Positions 39,101 through 46,451 of a stretch of DNA of 64,000 nucleotides are shown one piece after another (within the stretch, counting starts at the first letter, position 1; each line of letters starts with the position of its first letter). The stretch spans positions 87,533 through 151,532 of the forward strand of contig JAHBUL010000011.1 of the NCBI GenBank assembly GCA_019638085.1. Reading direction: 5' to 3'. A program made the position numbers and the translations under genes. The stretch is from Flavobacteriales bacterium. Lineage in GTDB: Bacteria; Bacteroidota; Bacteroidia; Flavobacteriales_F; PHOS-HE28. The notes beneath the pieces were generated by a model. The model saw nothing but the letters and a program-made list of their open reading frames with translations. It made no database searches and was not told the DNA's origin.

Positions 39101-39668
39101 TTGCGCGTGGACGGACAGTGCGCTGGTGGATGTCTCCCTGATGAGCGGCAGCGGCGTCACCGCCACGGTGGACCAAGAGGTGGTGCTGGCCGGCACCACC
39201 GTGCAACTGCTGGCCACCCCGAGTAGCGGCGTCACCTATGCGTGGCAACCGGTAAGCGCGGTGAGCGACCCCACCATCGCCGCACCCACGGCCGTGGTGA
39301 ATGCCACCACCACGTTTTATGTCACGGTGAGCGACGGCACCTGCTCGCGCATGGACTCGGTGAAGGTGCGGGTACACGAACTCCTCTGCGCCGACCCGGA
39401 CATCTTCGTCCCGGATGCCTTCACGCCCAACGGCGATGGCAATAACGACCTGCTCCTCGTCCGCGGCCGTCACATCACGGACCTGGACTTCAAGGTCTTC
39501 GATCGCTGGGGCGAGGTGGTGTTCCAGACGAAGGACCAAGCGAAGGGCTGGGACGGCAGTTACAAGGGCAAGCCCGTGGATCCCGCCGTGTACGTCTATT
39601 GGCTCACCGCGCATTGCGTGGATGGGCAGAAGTACTTCACGAAGGGGAACGTTACTGTTATCAGATGA
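36147..39668 (+). CDS. SBBP/PKD surface protein with T9SS type B sorting domain
   Basis: 1173 residues from ATG 36147 (MRPSRLLLLLALL), which opens a signal peptide ending LAAQ; the upstream open frame is repeat DNA. Residues about 22-240 match the DUF7948-type N-terminal domain (RFIENRGQWPAEVAFRAEAP). SBBP propeller repeats follow (about 245-740; STFLGGSGDDLPHSL, SNGNIFIAGGT), then a PKD domain (about 765-830; WIWTFGDGNGS) and Ig-like modules. A type B sorting domain ends the protein (FVPDAFTPNGDGNNDLLLVRG to VTVIR). It should be a T9SS-exported surface adhesin or scaffold. The stop overlaps the start of the following PorP/SprF gene (39665), copying the first operon. Confidence 0.9.
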   Translation: MRPSRLLLLLALLPCLELAAQPALRFIENRGQWPAEVAFRAEAPDAMLWIEPGAILIDRFDAAAIAKHHAGHGDTYDPNASRTIRHHALRLRFRDASGPARSEGIGVQQDSYNYFLGKDESRWASNAHAFSAVVQHDLYPGIDLRLRRGGEVLKYDLVVAPGADPAQARFTYDGAESVALKDGKLIIGTSLGDLIDELPLAYQLKDGQQQRVDCRYALKAGIVSFVVGAYDPQLELVIDPTIAFSSYSGSTSDNFGYSATFDDQGFLYSGSSAFGQGYPTTVGAYDVTWNGGVGSQNPGTDIALSKWDTTGSFLIWSTFLGGSGDDLPHSLIVNPAGELVVLGTTGSPNFPTTAGAFQPAFAGGTPFTPQGIGTNYPLGTDMIISRLSADGAQLLGSTYIGGSANDGINNAVALHFNYADDMRGEVELTPGGNILVASCTQSTDFPTTPGAFRTFFTGGSHDAVLFELDPALTTMVWGTYFGGSQVDAAYSVEQDSNGNIFIAGGTTSINLPVTPGTVSTTNNGGQADAFVAAFSPNGSTLLASTYYGSTGYDQFYFVGIDGDDDIYLFGQTNAPAGDLISGASYFVSTGGQLLAKLSNDLTTTLWSSRFGALSGPGVGVPNISPTAFLVDYCDKIYISGWGSAVLGTLTTNGLPVTPDAFQTTTDGNDFYLAVFDINMTGLSYATYFGGSQSFEHVDGGTSRFDRRGRVYGAVCAGCGSHDDFPTTPNALSSTNNSFNCNLGVFKFDFEAPLVIADPGAPAPLCAGGAFQFTNQSNLGATWIWTFGDGNGSTAQAPTHTYAAPGTYIVTLTAINPNACNGQDSASIQVTVLPAAPLLQPLDPIVICGTTPSLLLVGDALGTASQWIWSTGPLFGDTLNASLSDSTATLAPVTPGTFYVQASNPGGCAATGQVTVSSSLAQAAISPNVSICSDDTTSITLSGIDAGSTIVWSPAAFVLSGQGTAQVEVSPPVPTWFVASVTSPTGCAWTDSALVDVSLMSGSGVTATVDQEVVLAGTTVQLLATPSSGVTYAWQPVSAVSDPTIAAPTAVVNATTTFYVTVSDGTCSRMDSVKVRVHELLCADPDIFVPDAFTPNGDGNNDLLLVRGRHITDLDFKVFDRWGEVVFQTKDQAKGWDGSYKGKPVDPAVYVYWLTAHCVDGQKYFTKGNVTVIR

Positions 39669-41341
39669 AAGTGGTAATGGAGGTAATGGAGGTGATGGAG
39701 GTGATGGAGGTAATGGAGGTAATGGATGTGATGGAGGTAATGGAGGTGATGGAGGTGATGGAGGTGATGGAGGTGATGGAGGTGATGGAGGTGATGGAGG
39801 TGATGGAGGTGATGGAGGTGATGGAGGTGATGGAGGTGATGGAGGTGATGGAGGTGATGGAGGTGATGGAGGTTAAGGGGGTTAAGGAGGTGAAGGGGGT
39901 AAGGGGGGTAAGGGGGGTAAGGGAGGCAATGGATGCGCCTCCTCCCTCCCGTCCCTTACCTCTTCCCTTACCTCTCCCTCTTCCCTTCCTTCCCTCTCTT
40001 CTCTCTCTTCCCTCACCTCCCTCTCTTCCCTCTCTTCCCTCGCTTCCCTCGCTTCCCTCTCTTCCCTCTCTTCCCTCGCTTCCCTCTCTTCCCTCACCTC
40101 CCTTTCTTCCCTCTCTTCCCTCTCTTCTCTCTCTTCCCTCACCTCCCTCTCTTCCCTCTCTTCCCTCTCTTCCCTCTCTTCCCTCGCTTCCCTCTCTTCC
40201 CTCACCTCCCTTTCTGCCCTCTCTTCCCTCTCTTCTCTCTCTTCCCTCACCTCCCTCTCTTCTCTCTCTTCCCTCTCTTCTCTCTCTTCCCTCTCTTCCC
40301 TCTCTTCCATCACCCCGAACATCTTCGAAGCATATCAAATGGCTTCTTGCCGCCTTTGTGTCCATTTCCATAGGTGCGAGCGTCCATGCGCAGGACATCC
40401 ACTTCTCCCAATTCTTCAACGCGCCCTATGCGCAAAGCCCCGCCAACATCGGCCAGTTCGAAGGCGACTACCGCGTGGGGGCCATCTACCGCCAGCAGTG
40501 GCGCAGCGTCACCACGCCGTACAGCACCTTCGGCATCGGAGGCGATGCAACGCATTTCGCCGGGGTGGAACAGCTCGGGCTTGGGGCTTGGATCTACAAC
40601 GATCGCGCCGGTACCTCGCAGCTCAACACCTTCCACGCGGACCTCGGCGCCAGCTGGACCGAGCGCTTCGGCGATGCCAAGCAGCACAGCCTCACCGCCG
40701 GGGCGCAGCTCGGTTTCACCAACTCCAGCATCAACTACAACGCCCTGCGCTTCGATGCCCAGTACAACGGCTTCAGCTACGATCCCTCCTTGGGGAACGC
40801 CGAGCAGTTCACCCGCAGTGCGCGCTCGCGCATGGACGTGCATGCGGGCGCCGCCTACCGCTACGCGCCGGATGCGCGCCACCGCTTCACCGGCGGCCTC
40901 GCGCTGTTCAACCTCACCACGCCCAACGCCTCCCTCTTCGATGGCGCCCCTTCTCCGCTGGATGCCCGCACCCTCGTACACGCGGGCGGGCAATTCCCGG
41001 TGAGCGCCAAGCTGGACATCCTGCCCCAGCTGCAATGGCAGGCCCAAGGGAAATTCCGCGAGCTCAACATCGGCGGCGCCGTCCGCTACATCATGCTGGA
41101 CCGCTGGAGCCTGCTGCGCACCGTGCAGGCCGGGCTCTTCATGCGCGCCAAGGATGCCGGTTATCTCTATGCCGGTCTGGAGCACGACGATTGGACCTTC
41201 GGCCTCAGCTACGACATCAACCTAAGCCGCTTGGAACCCGCCAGCCGCAACAGGGGCGGCTTCGAGGTCACCGCCATCAAAGTGTTCCGCAAGCGGCCGC
41301 CCGTGCCCGTCCGTTTCAAAGCTTGCCCGGACCAGATGTGA
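39665..41341 (+). CDS. PorP/SprF family protein with low-complexity N-terminal insertion
   Basis: From about 40316 the frame is a normal PorP/SprF protein: basic n-region KHIK, hydrophobic core WLLAAFVSISIGASVHAQ, then DIHFSQFFNAPYAQSPANIGQFEGDYRVGAIYRQQW and a beta barrel. No ATG, GTG or TTG lies between the pyrimidine tract and this signal peptide. The nearest in-frame starts are ATG 39929 (MDAPPP) and ATG 39665 (MK), the latter overlapping the adhesin stop as ATGA exactly as the first operon does at 28579. From 39665 the frame stays open through 28 nine-bp units (Met-Glu-Val type) and a Pro/Leu/Ser-rich tract of about 125 codons. The insertion apparently separates the original MK from HIKWLL. 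The expressed form is uncertain; the family of the C-terminal 340 residues is firm. Confidence 0.8.
   Translation: MKVVMEVMEVMEVMEVMEVMDVMEVMEVMEVMEVMEVMEVMEVMEVMEVMEVMEVMEVMEVMEVMEVMEVKGVKEVKGVRGVRGVREAMDAPPPSRPLPLPLPLPLPFLPSLLSLPSPPSLPSLPSLPSLPSLPSLPSLPSLPSPPFLPSLPSLLSLPSPPSLPSLPSLPSLPSLPSLPSPPFLPSLPSLLSLPSPPSLLSLPSLLSLPSLPSLPSPRTSSKHIKWLLAAFVSISIGASVHAQDIHFSQFFNAPYAQSPANIGQFEGDYRVGAIYRQQWRSVTTPYSTFGIGGDATHFAGVEQLGLGAWIYNDRAGTSQLNTFHADLGASWTERFGDAKQHSLTAGAQLGFTNSSINYNALRFDAQYNGFSYDPSLGNAEQFTRSARSRMDVHAGAAYRYAPDARHRFTGGLALFNLTTPNASLFDGAPSPLDARTLVHAGGQFPVSAKLDILPQLQWQAQGKFRELNIGGAVRYIMLDRWSLLRTVQAGLFMRAKDAGYLYAGLEHDDWTFGLSYDINLSRLEPASRNRGGFEVTAIKVFRKRPPVPVRFKACPDQM
39677..39928 (+). repeat. 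9-bp minisatellite, 28 units
   Basis: 22 units of ATGGAGGTR occupy 39677-39874 with a few substitutions (one unit encodes MDV). They are followed by six degenerate units (AAG/AGG GGG GTA) at 39875-39928. The unit length is a multiple of three, so copy changes keep the frame. The plus strand is purine-rich. Confidence 0.92.
39938..40312 (+). repeat. Homopyrimidine tract with CCCTCTCTT-type units
   Basis: About 375 bp almost entirely of C and T on the plus strand, built from CTTCCCTCT and CCTCACCTC units, mostly in 9-bp steps. Scattered purines are mostly A in CTCACC and G in CTCGCT. The frame of the PorP/SprF gene stays open across it, as do other frames on both strands, because stop-free units repeat. 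Such tracts can form triplex DNA. Confidence 0.9.
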
Positions 41342-43287
41342 TGCGTGCTCCCCTGTCCATATCCCGCTATCTCCTCGCGCTGCTGCTGGCCGCGCTGGCC
41401 TTGGCCGCCACCGCCCAAAGCGCCGAGCAGTTCATCACCTGGGGCGACCGCGCGATGGCCGCGGGCGAACACTACGGCGCCTCCCGCTACTACGGCGAAG
41501 CGCTGAAGCAAACGCCCGGCACCATGGAGCTGCAATGGAACTATGCCGAGGCCTGCCGCCTGAGCAACCAGTACGCCGACGCCGCGGAATACTACGACAA
41601 GGTGCAGCGGAAGGACCATGCCCGCAAGCATCCGGAAGCCCTGCGCTGGCTGGCGGAAATGCAGATGTCCACCGGCCACTACGACGAGGCCGAAGCCACC
41701 TGGGCCAAGGTGAAGCAGAAGGAGCGCAAGAAGGATTCCTTTATTGCCCAGCGCGCGGACAACGGCCTGGAAGGTTGCCGCTTGGCCAAGGCCCTGCTGG
41801 CGGACCCGGATACGGTGGTCCGCATGGAGCACCTGCCCATGCCCGTGAACAGCTTCGACAGCGAGTTCGGCGCCCGCACCGGTCCCGACAGCGCGCTCTA
41901 CTTCACATCGCTGCGCGGTGAAGTGAATGCCGACGGCGAAGTGCAGGACACCGCCAGCTATCACGCCCGCATCTTCCGCACGCAGGAAGGTAGCGGCAGC
42001 TGGGCGGAACCCATGCCCCTGCCCGCTAACGTGAACAACGCGCGCAACAACGCCAACAGCAGCTGGAGCACCGATGGGCGCTGGTTCTACTTCTCCCGGG
42101 AGGACGCACCGGGCCAGTTCAGCATCCACGCGCTGGACCTGCACAACCCCGGCGACACCGGCACCGTGGTGCTGCGCGTGCCGGGCAGCACCGTGACCCA
42201 GCCGATGGTGGCGAACCACGGGGGCGGCGAGGTGCTCTTCTTCGTCTCCAACAGGCCCGGCGGCCAAGGCGGCCTGGACATCTGGTGGGGCCAGATCGTG
42301 GGCACTGAGCTCTTCGACACAAAGCCGCTGGGTGCACCCGTGAACACGCCCGGAAACGAGACCGGCCCCTTCCTCGATGCCCGCGACAACACGCTCTACT
42401 TCAGCTCCGACTTCCTCCCCGGCATGGGCGGCTACGACCTCTTCAAAAGCGAGCTGGACAACAACGCTCCCGGCCTTCCCATCAACATGGGCGTGCCCTT
42501 CAACAGCCCCGCCAACGACCTCTATCCCGCCGTGTACGGAAACCCCGCTTCCGGCTGGCTCACCAGCAACCGCGCGGGCTCCCTCGCGGAAAAAGGCGAG
42601 ACCTGCTGTAACGACCTCTACCGCTTCAGCTACCCCGGAAGTGAGGCCACCGTGCCACCGCCCGCGCCGGATACCGCCACCACCGCGGCCGTGCAGGAGG
42701 TCCGCGAAAAGCGCATCACCTCGCTCCGCGAAAAGCTGCCCATCCGCCTCTACTTCCACAACGACGAGCCCGACCCGCGCAGCTGGGATACCACCACCAC
42801 GCTGGACTATGCCGAGACCTATCGGAGCTACTCCGCCCAAAAACCGGCCTACGATTCCGCCTGGACAGCCACCGCCGCAGGCAGCACCGCCATTGACAAG
42901 TTCTTCTCCCAGCAAGTGGACGCAGGCTTTTCGCAGCTCAATGACTTCATCGCCTTGCTGAAACAGGCACTGGACGAAGGCCAGCAGATCACCCTGCAGG
43001 TGCGCGGCTACGCCAGCCCCTTGGCCAAGAGCGATTACAACAAGAACCTCTCGCTGCGCCGCATCGCCACGCTGGTGCATTACCTGGAACGCACGGAGGA
43101 TGGGGCGCTGCTGCCCTACCTGAACGGCACGGCGAAGAATGGTGGAAAGCTCACCGTGATCCGATCACCCTTCGGGAAGAGCACTGCGGATGCCTCTGTT
43201 AGTGACCGCTTGGATGATCTGCGGAATTCGGTGTATAGCGTTGGGGCGGCGAAGGAGCGACGGATCGAGATCGAGGAGGTTGAGTGA
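41341..43287 (+). CDS. OmpA-like T9SS accessory protein with TPR and PD40 domains
   Basis: 648 residues starting at ATG 41341, which shares one base with the PorP/SprF stop (TGATG). A signal peptide ends ATAQ at about 26. TPR-like helices follow (about 27-160; AGEHYGASRYYGEALKQTPG, YADAAEYYDKVQRK), then PD40-type blades (about 180-420; SSWSTDGRWFYFSRED, DARDNTLYFSSDFLPGMGGYDLF). The C-terminal domain is an OmpA-like variant (about 500-648; ITLQVRGYASPLAKSDYNKNLSLRRI) with the usual HTD motif replaced by GYAS. This matches the PorE/SprE-like accessory proteins found beside T9SS genes. It probably works with the preceding adhesin and PorP/SprF. Confidence 0.86.
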   Translation: MRAPLSISRYLLALLLAALALAATAQSAEQFITWGDRAMAAGEHYGASRYYGEALKQTPGTMELQWNYAEACRLSNQYADAAEYYDKVQRKDHARKHPEALRWLAEMQMSTGHYDEAEATWAKVKQKERKKDSFIAQRADNGLEGCRLAKALLADPDTVVRMEHLPMPVNSFDSEFGARTGPDSALYFTSLRGEVNADGEVQDTASYHARIFRTQEGSGSWAEPMPLPANVNNARNNANSSWSTDGRWFYFSREDAPGQFSIHALDLHNPGDTGTVVLRVPGSTVTQPMVANHGGGEVLFFVSNRPGGQGGLDIWWGQIVGTELFDTKPLGAPVNTPGNETGPFLDARDNTLYFSSDFLPGMGGYDLFKSELDNNAPGLPINMGVPFNSPANDLYPAVYGNPASGWLTSNRAGSLAEKGETCCNDLYRFSYPGSEATVPPPAPDTATTAAVQEVREKRITSLREKLPIRLYFHNDEPDPRSWDTTTTLDYAETYRSYSAQKPAYDSAWTATAAGSTAIDKFFSQQVDAGFSQLNDFIALLKQALDEGQQITLQVRGYASPLAKSDYNKNLSLRRIATLVHYLERTEDGALLPYLNGTAKNGGKLTVIRSPFGKSTADASVSDRLDDLRNSVYSVGAAKERRIEIEEVE

Positions 43288-43338
43288 GCGGGGATGGTGA
43301 AGAACACGGAACGAGATAGATACACGGAGTGAAGTCCG

Positions 43339-43614
43339 GCCAACGGCAACATCACCGTGCCTCAGTGCAGCTTGACACACATTTCGGAATACTCCCCCCC
43401 GTGGGCGATAACGACCCAACGCGTCACCAGCGATACCCGTGTGATCGCCGTGGATATGCCCAATACCCAGTACGCCAACAGCCAGCCATGGTACGATTAC
43501 CGCACCAGCGTGGATGCTATCGAAGCGGCTACGGGCTTGGACTTCTTCAATGCCTTGCCCGTGGCGTTGCAGGCGGCGTTGGAGGCGGGGGTGGATGCGG
43601 GGGAGGTGCATTGA
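43339..43614 (+). pseudogene. Remnant of DNA/RNA non-specific endonuclease (NUC1 family)
   Basis: The C-terminal end of a NUC1-type nuclease is readable: RVTSDTRVIAVDMPNTQ, QPWYDYRTSVDAIEAATGLDFFNALP, then ALEAGVD, up to the stop at 43614. The preceding block VGDNDPTR lies in another frame, and ANGNITVP in the last frame again. The join near 43420 (ACGCGTCACC) is explained by loss of two bases from an ancestral ACGCGCGTCACC. The catalytic N-terminal part with the DRGH motif is absent. This is a decayed gene at the edge of the defence island. The family is recognised from memory of NUC1 C-termini. Confidence 0.75.
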
Positions 43615-43855
43615 GAGGGTGTCGTACGCTATCGTGCAGAAAGAACGAGCGTGGGACGCTCACCTGAGAACCAGGGATCGGCAAGGAATAGCCGAGAGGC
43701 GGCCGGAGGCCGATGAGTGGCGGGCACTCGGGAAACACCCGAGCGCCGGGATGGGGGAATCATCCGATCGCCCGCTCGTCTGATCATCTGATTGCACCCG
43801 CATCTGCCCGTGCATCAGCATGTCCTAATGGTTTCAACAAATGTTGGACGCCGAG

Positions 43856-45160
43856 CTAAACCCCGCCACTTTGCTTCTCTCGTTCTGTGGGGAACGCTAG
43901 CACGTACCCAACTCCACACGCTCCAATGAGCAGCACCCAGAATAACGGTGCAGATGGGCTCATCTTTATCAAGTAGAGTCCATAACAAAACATGGCCGCT
44001 GTTACGATTAAGTGAATAAGGTAATAGAGGCGTAGCTGAAGGATCAAGAATTTCACTTTGTCGCCTATCCACACATGTGCGCTTTTGAATTCGTTGATCT
44101 CGCTTTGTTCATGCTTGAAAAACTCATTGCTGCTCAGGCGAAGAAAGTCACGTTCAGAGAATCCTTTGATCACCGTCGCATCTTTTGAATGCCCGCGAAT
44201 AAGTACCGTGATATAAGCTAGGTACAGGATAAGGCCCAATAGCAACGCGAACATGCCGAGCACATTCCCTTCAAGCTGTTTGGCGGCATAGATGGACCCG
44301 ATCATGGTCACTGGTAATACGACCACCTGCCCGGCGAATGTCTTTGCCAAGGCGCTGATCTCATCAAAGTAGCGCTTCTTGTAATCTACATACTCGTCCT
44401 TGATCTTCGCCAGAGAGAGGCCATACAAGAATACATTGAGATTCGTTCTGGCCTCTTTGATAATTGCACCCAAACCAGCTAACAGTCTATTCCAGCCATC
44501 TTCCGGCTGATCCAACACCTGTTTAATGATCGCGGCCTTCAAAAAGGGCGACATATATCTGCCCTCATCTCCAAGTAAGGCTTCGAACGCATCCAAATTG
44601 GCTTTAAAGGCCTGGGTCGTGTCAAGCTTTGGGATACCTGCCAAGCGCAAGTTGAGAATCGCCTTTCGCTGATCGACCGAGGATAATAAAACGAGTCGCT
44701 GCTGTTCTTCCGAGAAATAGTCCACCAGATTGAATCGGTCCGGACTCGTTTCCGAATTCTCTTTGAGGATATGCTTCAAGCGAAAATAGCAACGCGCATT
44801 TTCGATGAGTACATCGGCCGGAGGCGAATTTGGTAGCCGCTCAACCTGAGCCGTTGAATGCACATAGTACAAGGGCTTACCATCGCCGTAGTCCTTTACA
44901 AGTATGTCCCGTTCAAATGATTCCGAACTGATGTTTGCGCTCAGTTCTTCCCTATCCCAAAAGAACGAAACGAGCAGGCTCTCCTTTTCAATGTGTACCT
45001 CACCTTGTTGGATTTCATTTGCAATACTCAACTCCTCAAGCAATGCTGAACTCCGCTCAAGTGGGGCGGGCAGCACAATTTCCTTGACCTGAGTATCATA
45101 CCGGCCCTGCACTTCTGAAATGTGAGCAGCAAATCGCAACCAACTCTCCGCTTGGCTCAT
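43856..45160 (-). CDS. Four-helix membrane protein, putative effector paired with NdpA-like protein
   Basis: 434 residues. The first about 255 residues are soluble, mixed alpha/beta, with no motif I recognise. Then come four hydrophobic segments at about 277-295, 300-322, 372-394 and 400-420. A 50-residue cytoplasmic loop between the second and third contains SKDATVIKGFSERDFLRLSSNEFFKHEQ. ATG 45160 overlaps the stop of the NdpA-like gene (45157) as ATGA, so the two are translationally coupled. Base composition is clearly lower in GC than the flanking chromosome, which suggests transfer. Together with the defence-island position, this resembles sensor plus membrane-effector abortive-infection pairs; that role is inference. 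I know of no named family. Confidence 0.75.
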   Translation of the reverse strand: MSQAESWLRFAAHISEVQGRYDTQVKEIVLPAPLERSSALLEELSIANEIQQGEVHIEKESLLVSFFWDREELSANISSESFERDILVKDYGDGKPLYYVHSTAQVERLPNSPPADVLIENARCYFRLKHILKENSETSPDRFNLVDYFSEEQQRLVLLSSVDQRKAILNLRLAGIPKLDTTQAFKANLDAFEALLGDEGRYMSPFLKAAIIKQVLDQPEDGWNRLLAGLGAIIKEARTNLNVFLYGLSLAKIKDEYVDYKKRYFDEISALAKTFAGQVVVLPVTMIGSIYAAKQLEGNVLGMFALLLGLILYLAYITVLIRGHSKDATVIKGFSERDFLRLSSNEFFKHEQSEINEFKSAHVWIGDKVKFLILQLRLYYLIHLIVTAAMFCYGLYLIKMSPSAPLFWVLLIGACGVGYVLAFPTEREKQSGGV

Positions 45161-46170
45161 TGATTTCTCGTGTCAAATGCAGCCCTCATTTTTTCTGATG
45201 TGATCACTATCGCCTTCTTTCCATGTTGTTTGACCACGCCATCATCAACATCCGACTGAGTGAAGACCAGCTTTAGTGTGCCGGATTTCACCTCATACTT
45301 TTTCAGCTTCCTGAGTATCCTGTTGTCTGCTGCGAACTGAGTGCTGACCTGAATGTCATTTTTTTCTGCCAAGTGAATGAAGAAATCCTCATCGTTATAG
45401 AATGCGAGACCGAGCTGCTTTAGATCCACATTCTTGCCCACAGACTGCGTATAGTCAAATACTTTTCCTCTGAACTCCGTTGCGTCGTATGGTGCTTTCG
45501 TTTCGGGGTTGATTGGGAGGCGTTCAGTCGGAATAGCATTGATCAGAGCAACCAAAGCTTTGGTGTCCTCACTGCTCTTTGGTTGTAGGTTCGCTTCCAA
45601 CCAGTTCATGAAATACTCAGACTCATGCTGTTGGCTGTGTGTTATCTCCAAATACCGAAGATCGCCAGTTAGGTCTGCCCCCAGATTCAACCGCGCCGAC
45701 ATGGCAAGACGATTTGTGTTGATCACAACCATCTTCTTGATCTCGAATGCGCCTTCCTCATCGTTGAATGCAATTTCTTCCACATCGCGCACCAAGAACA
45801 AGCCCAGATAAGTGCGCCCCTCAACATCATACTGACCATAGACCATGTAACCACCGACAGCCAATGGTATGGTTTGCATACGCTGTGCAAGGTGATGTGT
45901 GACACGCTTGCTGAAATTAAGGAATGTAGTTTCGTTGAGTTTCTCTTGGAGTGCTACAAACTGCGGCTTGAACCGAGGCTCTTCCATTTGGGTAAACTCG
46001 GTTTTAATGACGCGTTCGTCTTTCCTAAATGCCGAATTCAGTCGCTGACAAAGATCCTGCCGGTTCTCATCGGCAGGTACGCATGAAGCAGACTCCTTAA
46101 CGAACGCCTCATTCACACCGGCTTTCTTCCGGATGGCATGAATAACAAGGGAAAATGTGGTCACGGTCAT
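45157..46170 (-). CDS. NdpA/YejK-type nucleoid-associated protein
   Basis: 337 residues resembling the 37-kDa nucleoid-associated family (NA37). Visible family features: an N-terminal FSLVIHAIRKKAG strand-helix, a central AVGGYMVYGQYDVEGRTYLGLFLVRDVEEIAF, then NTNRLAMSARLNLGADLTGDLRYLEITHSQQHESEYFMNWLEA, which parallels the NdpA core (RYLSF...SDYF.NWI). NdpA/YejK binds the chromosome in proteobacteria, and related proteins occur in phage-defence contexts. Here it is the first gene of a two-gene, low-GC cassette whose second gene encodes a membrane protein (ATGA overlap). I infer DNA sensing or scaffolding upstream of membrane damage. Family assignment by eye; pair function not demonstrated. 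Confidence 0.72.
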   Translation of the reverse strand: MTVTTFSLVIHAIRKKAGVNEAFVKESASCVPADENRQDLCQRLNSAFRKDERVIKTEFTQMEEPRFKPQFVALQEKLNETTFLNFSKRVTHHLAQRMQTIPLAVGGYMVYGQYDVEGRTYLGLFLVRDVEEIAFNDEEGAFEIKKMVVINTNRLAMSARLNLGADLTGDLRYLEITHSQQHESEYFMNWLEANLQPKSSEDTKALVALINAIPTERLPINPETKAPYDATEFRGKVFDYTQSVGKNVDLKQLGLAFYNDEDFFIHLAEKNDIQVSTQFAADNRILRKLKKYEVKSGTLKLVFTQSDVDDGVVKQHGKKAIVITSEKMRAAFDTRNQ

Positions 46171-46451
46171 GGTCTAATGTTTTTTTGAGTTCCCTACCAA
46201 ACAATGGTCGTATGACCCATGACGATTTTCATGGAACAACGGGATTTGCGATTTACGAAACTTCTTGTAAATGAGTGGCTCTGTTCCGCCAATGATCCGT
46301 CATAATTACTTCCGCTTCTTCCCATACTTCCCCAAAACTAACGCGAGCGTCCACGCTCGTGTCCCAGCATCCTGTTGCGATGCCTATGATGCCATGTTAC
46401 AAAAGCGCCAACATGATCGAGCGCGGTTGAGATCCCCCGTCATACTCTTCC

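Noticed and set aside
39661..40419. Minus-strand ORF of 252 codons with Ser-Ile-Thr repeats
   Set aside because: It is the antisense of the 9-bp minisatellite and pyrimidine tract; all frames are open there because the units lack stops. No start signal or family.
40339..41341. Plus-strand frame from ATG 40339 running into the OmpA-like gene
   Set aside because: The first 334 codons are Arg/His/Pro-rich shadow of the PorP/SprF gene; the real start of the downstream protein is ATG 41341.
41209..43080. Minus-strand ORF of 623 codons opposite the OmpA/TPR gene
   Set aside because: High-GC antisense shadow; His/Val/Ala/Gly-rich without domains, while the plus strand encodes a clear signal peptide, TPR and OmpA-like protein.
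46171..46451. Small gene between the NdpA-like gene and HsdR remnant
   Set aside because: The only frames are short, lack start context and include a simple GAGCGT palindrome; nothing supportable.
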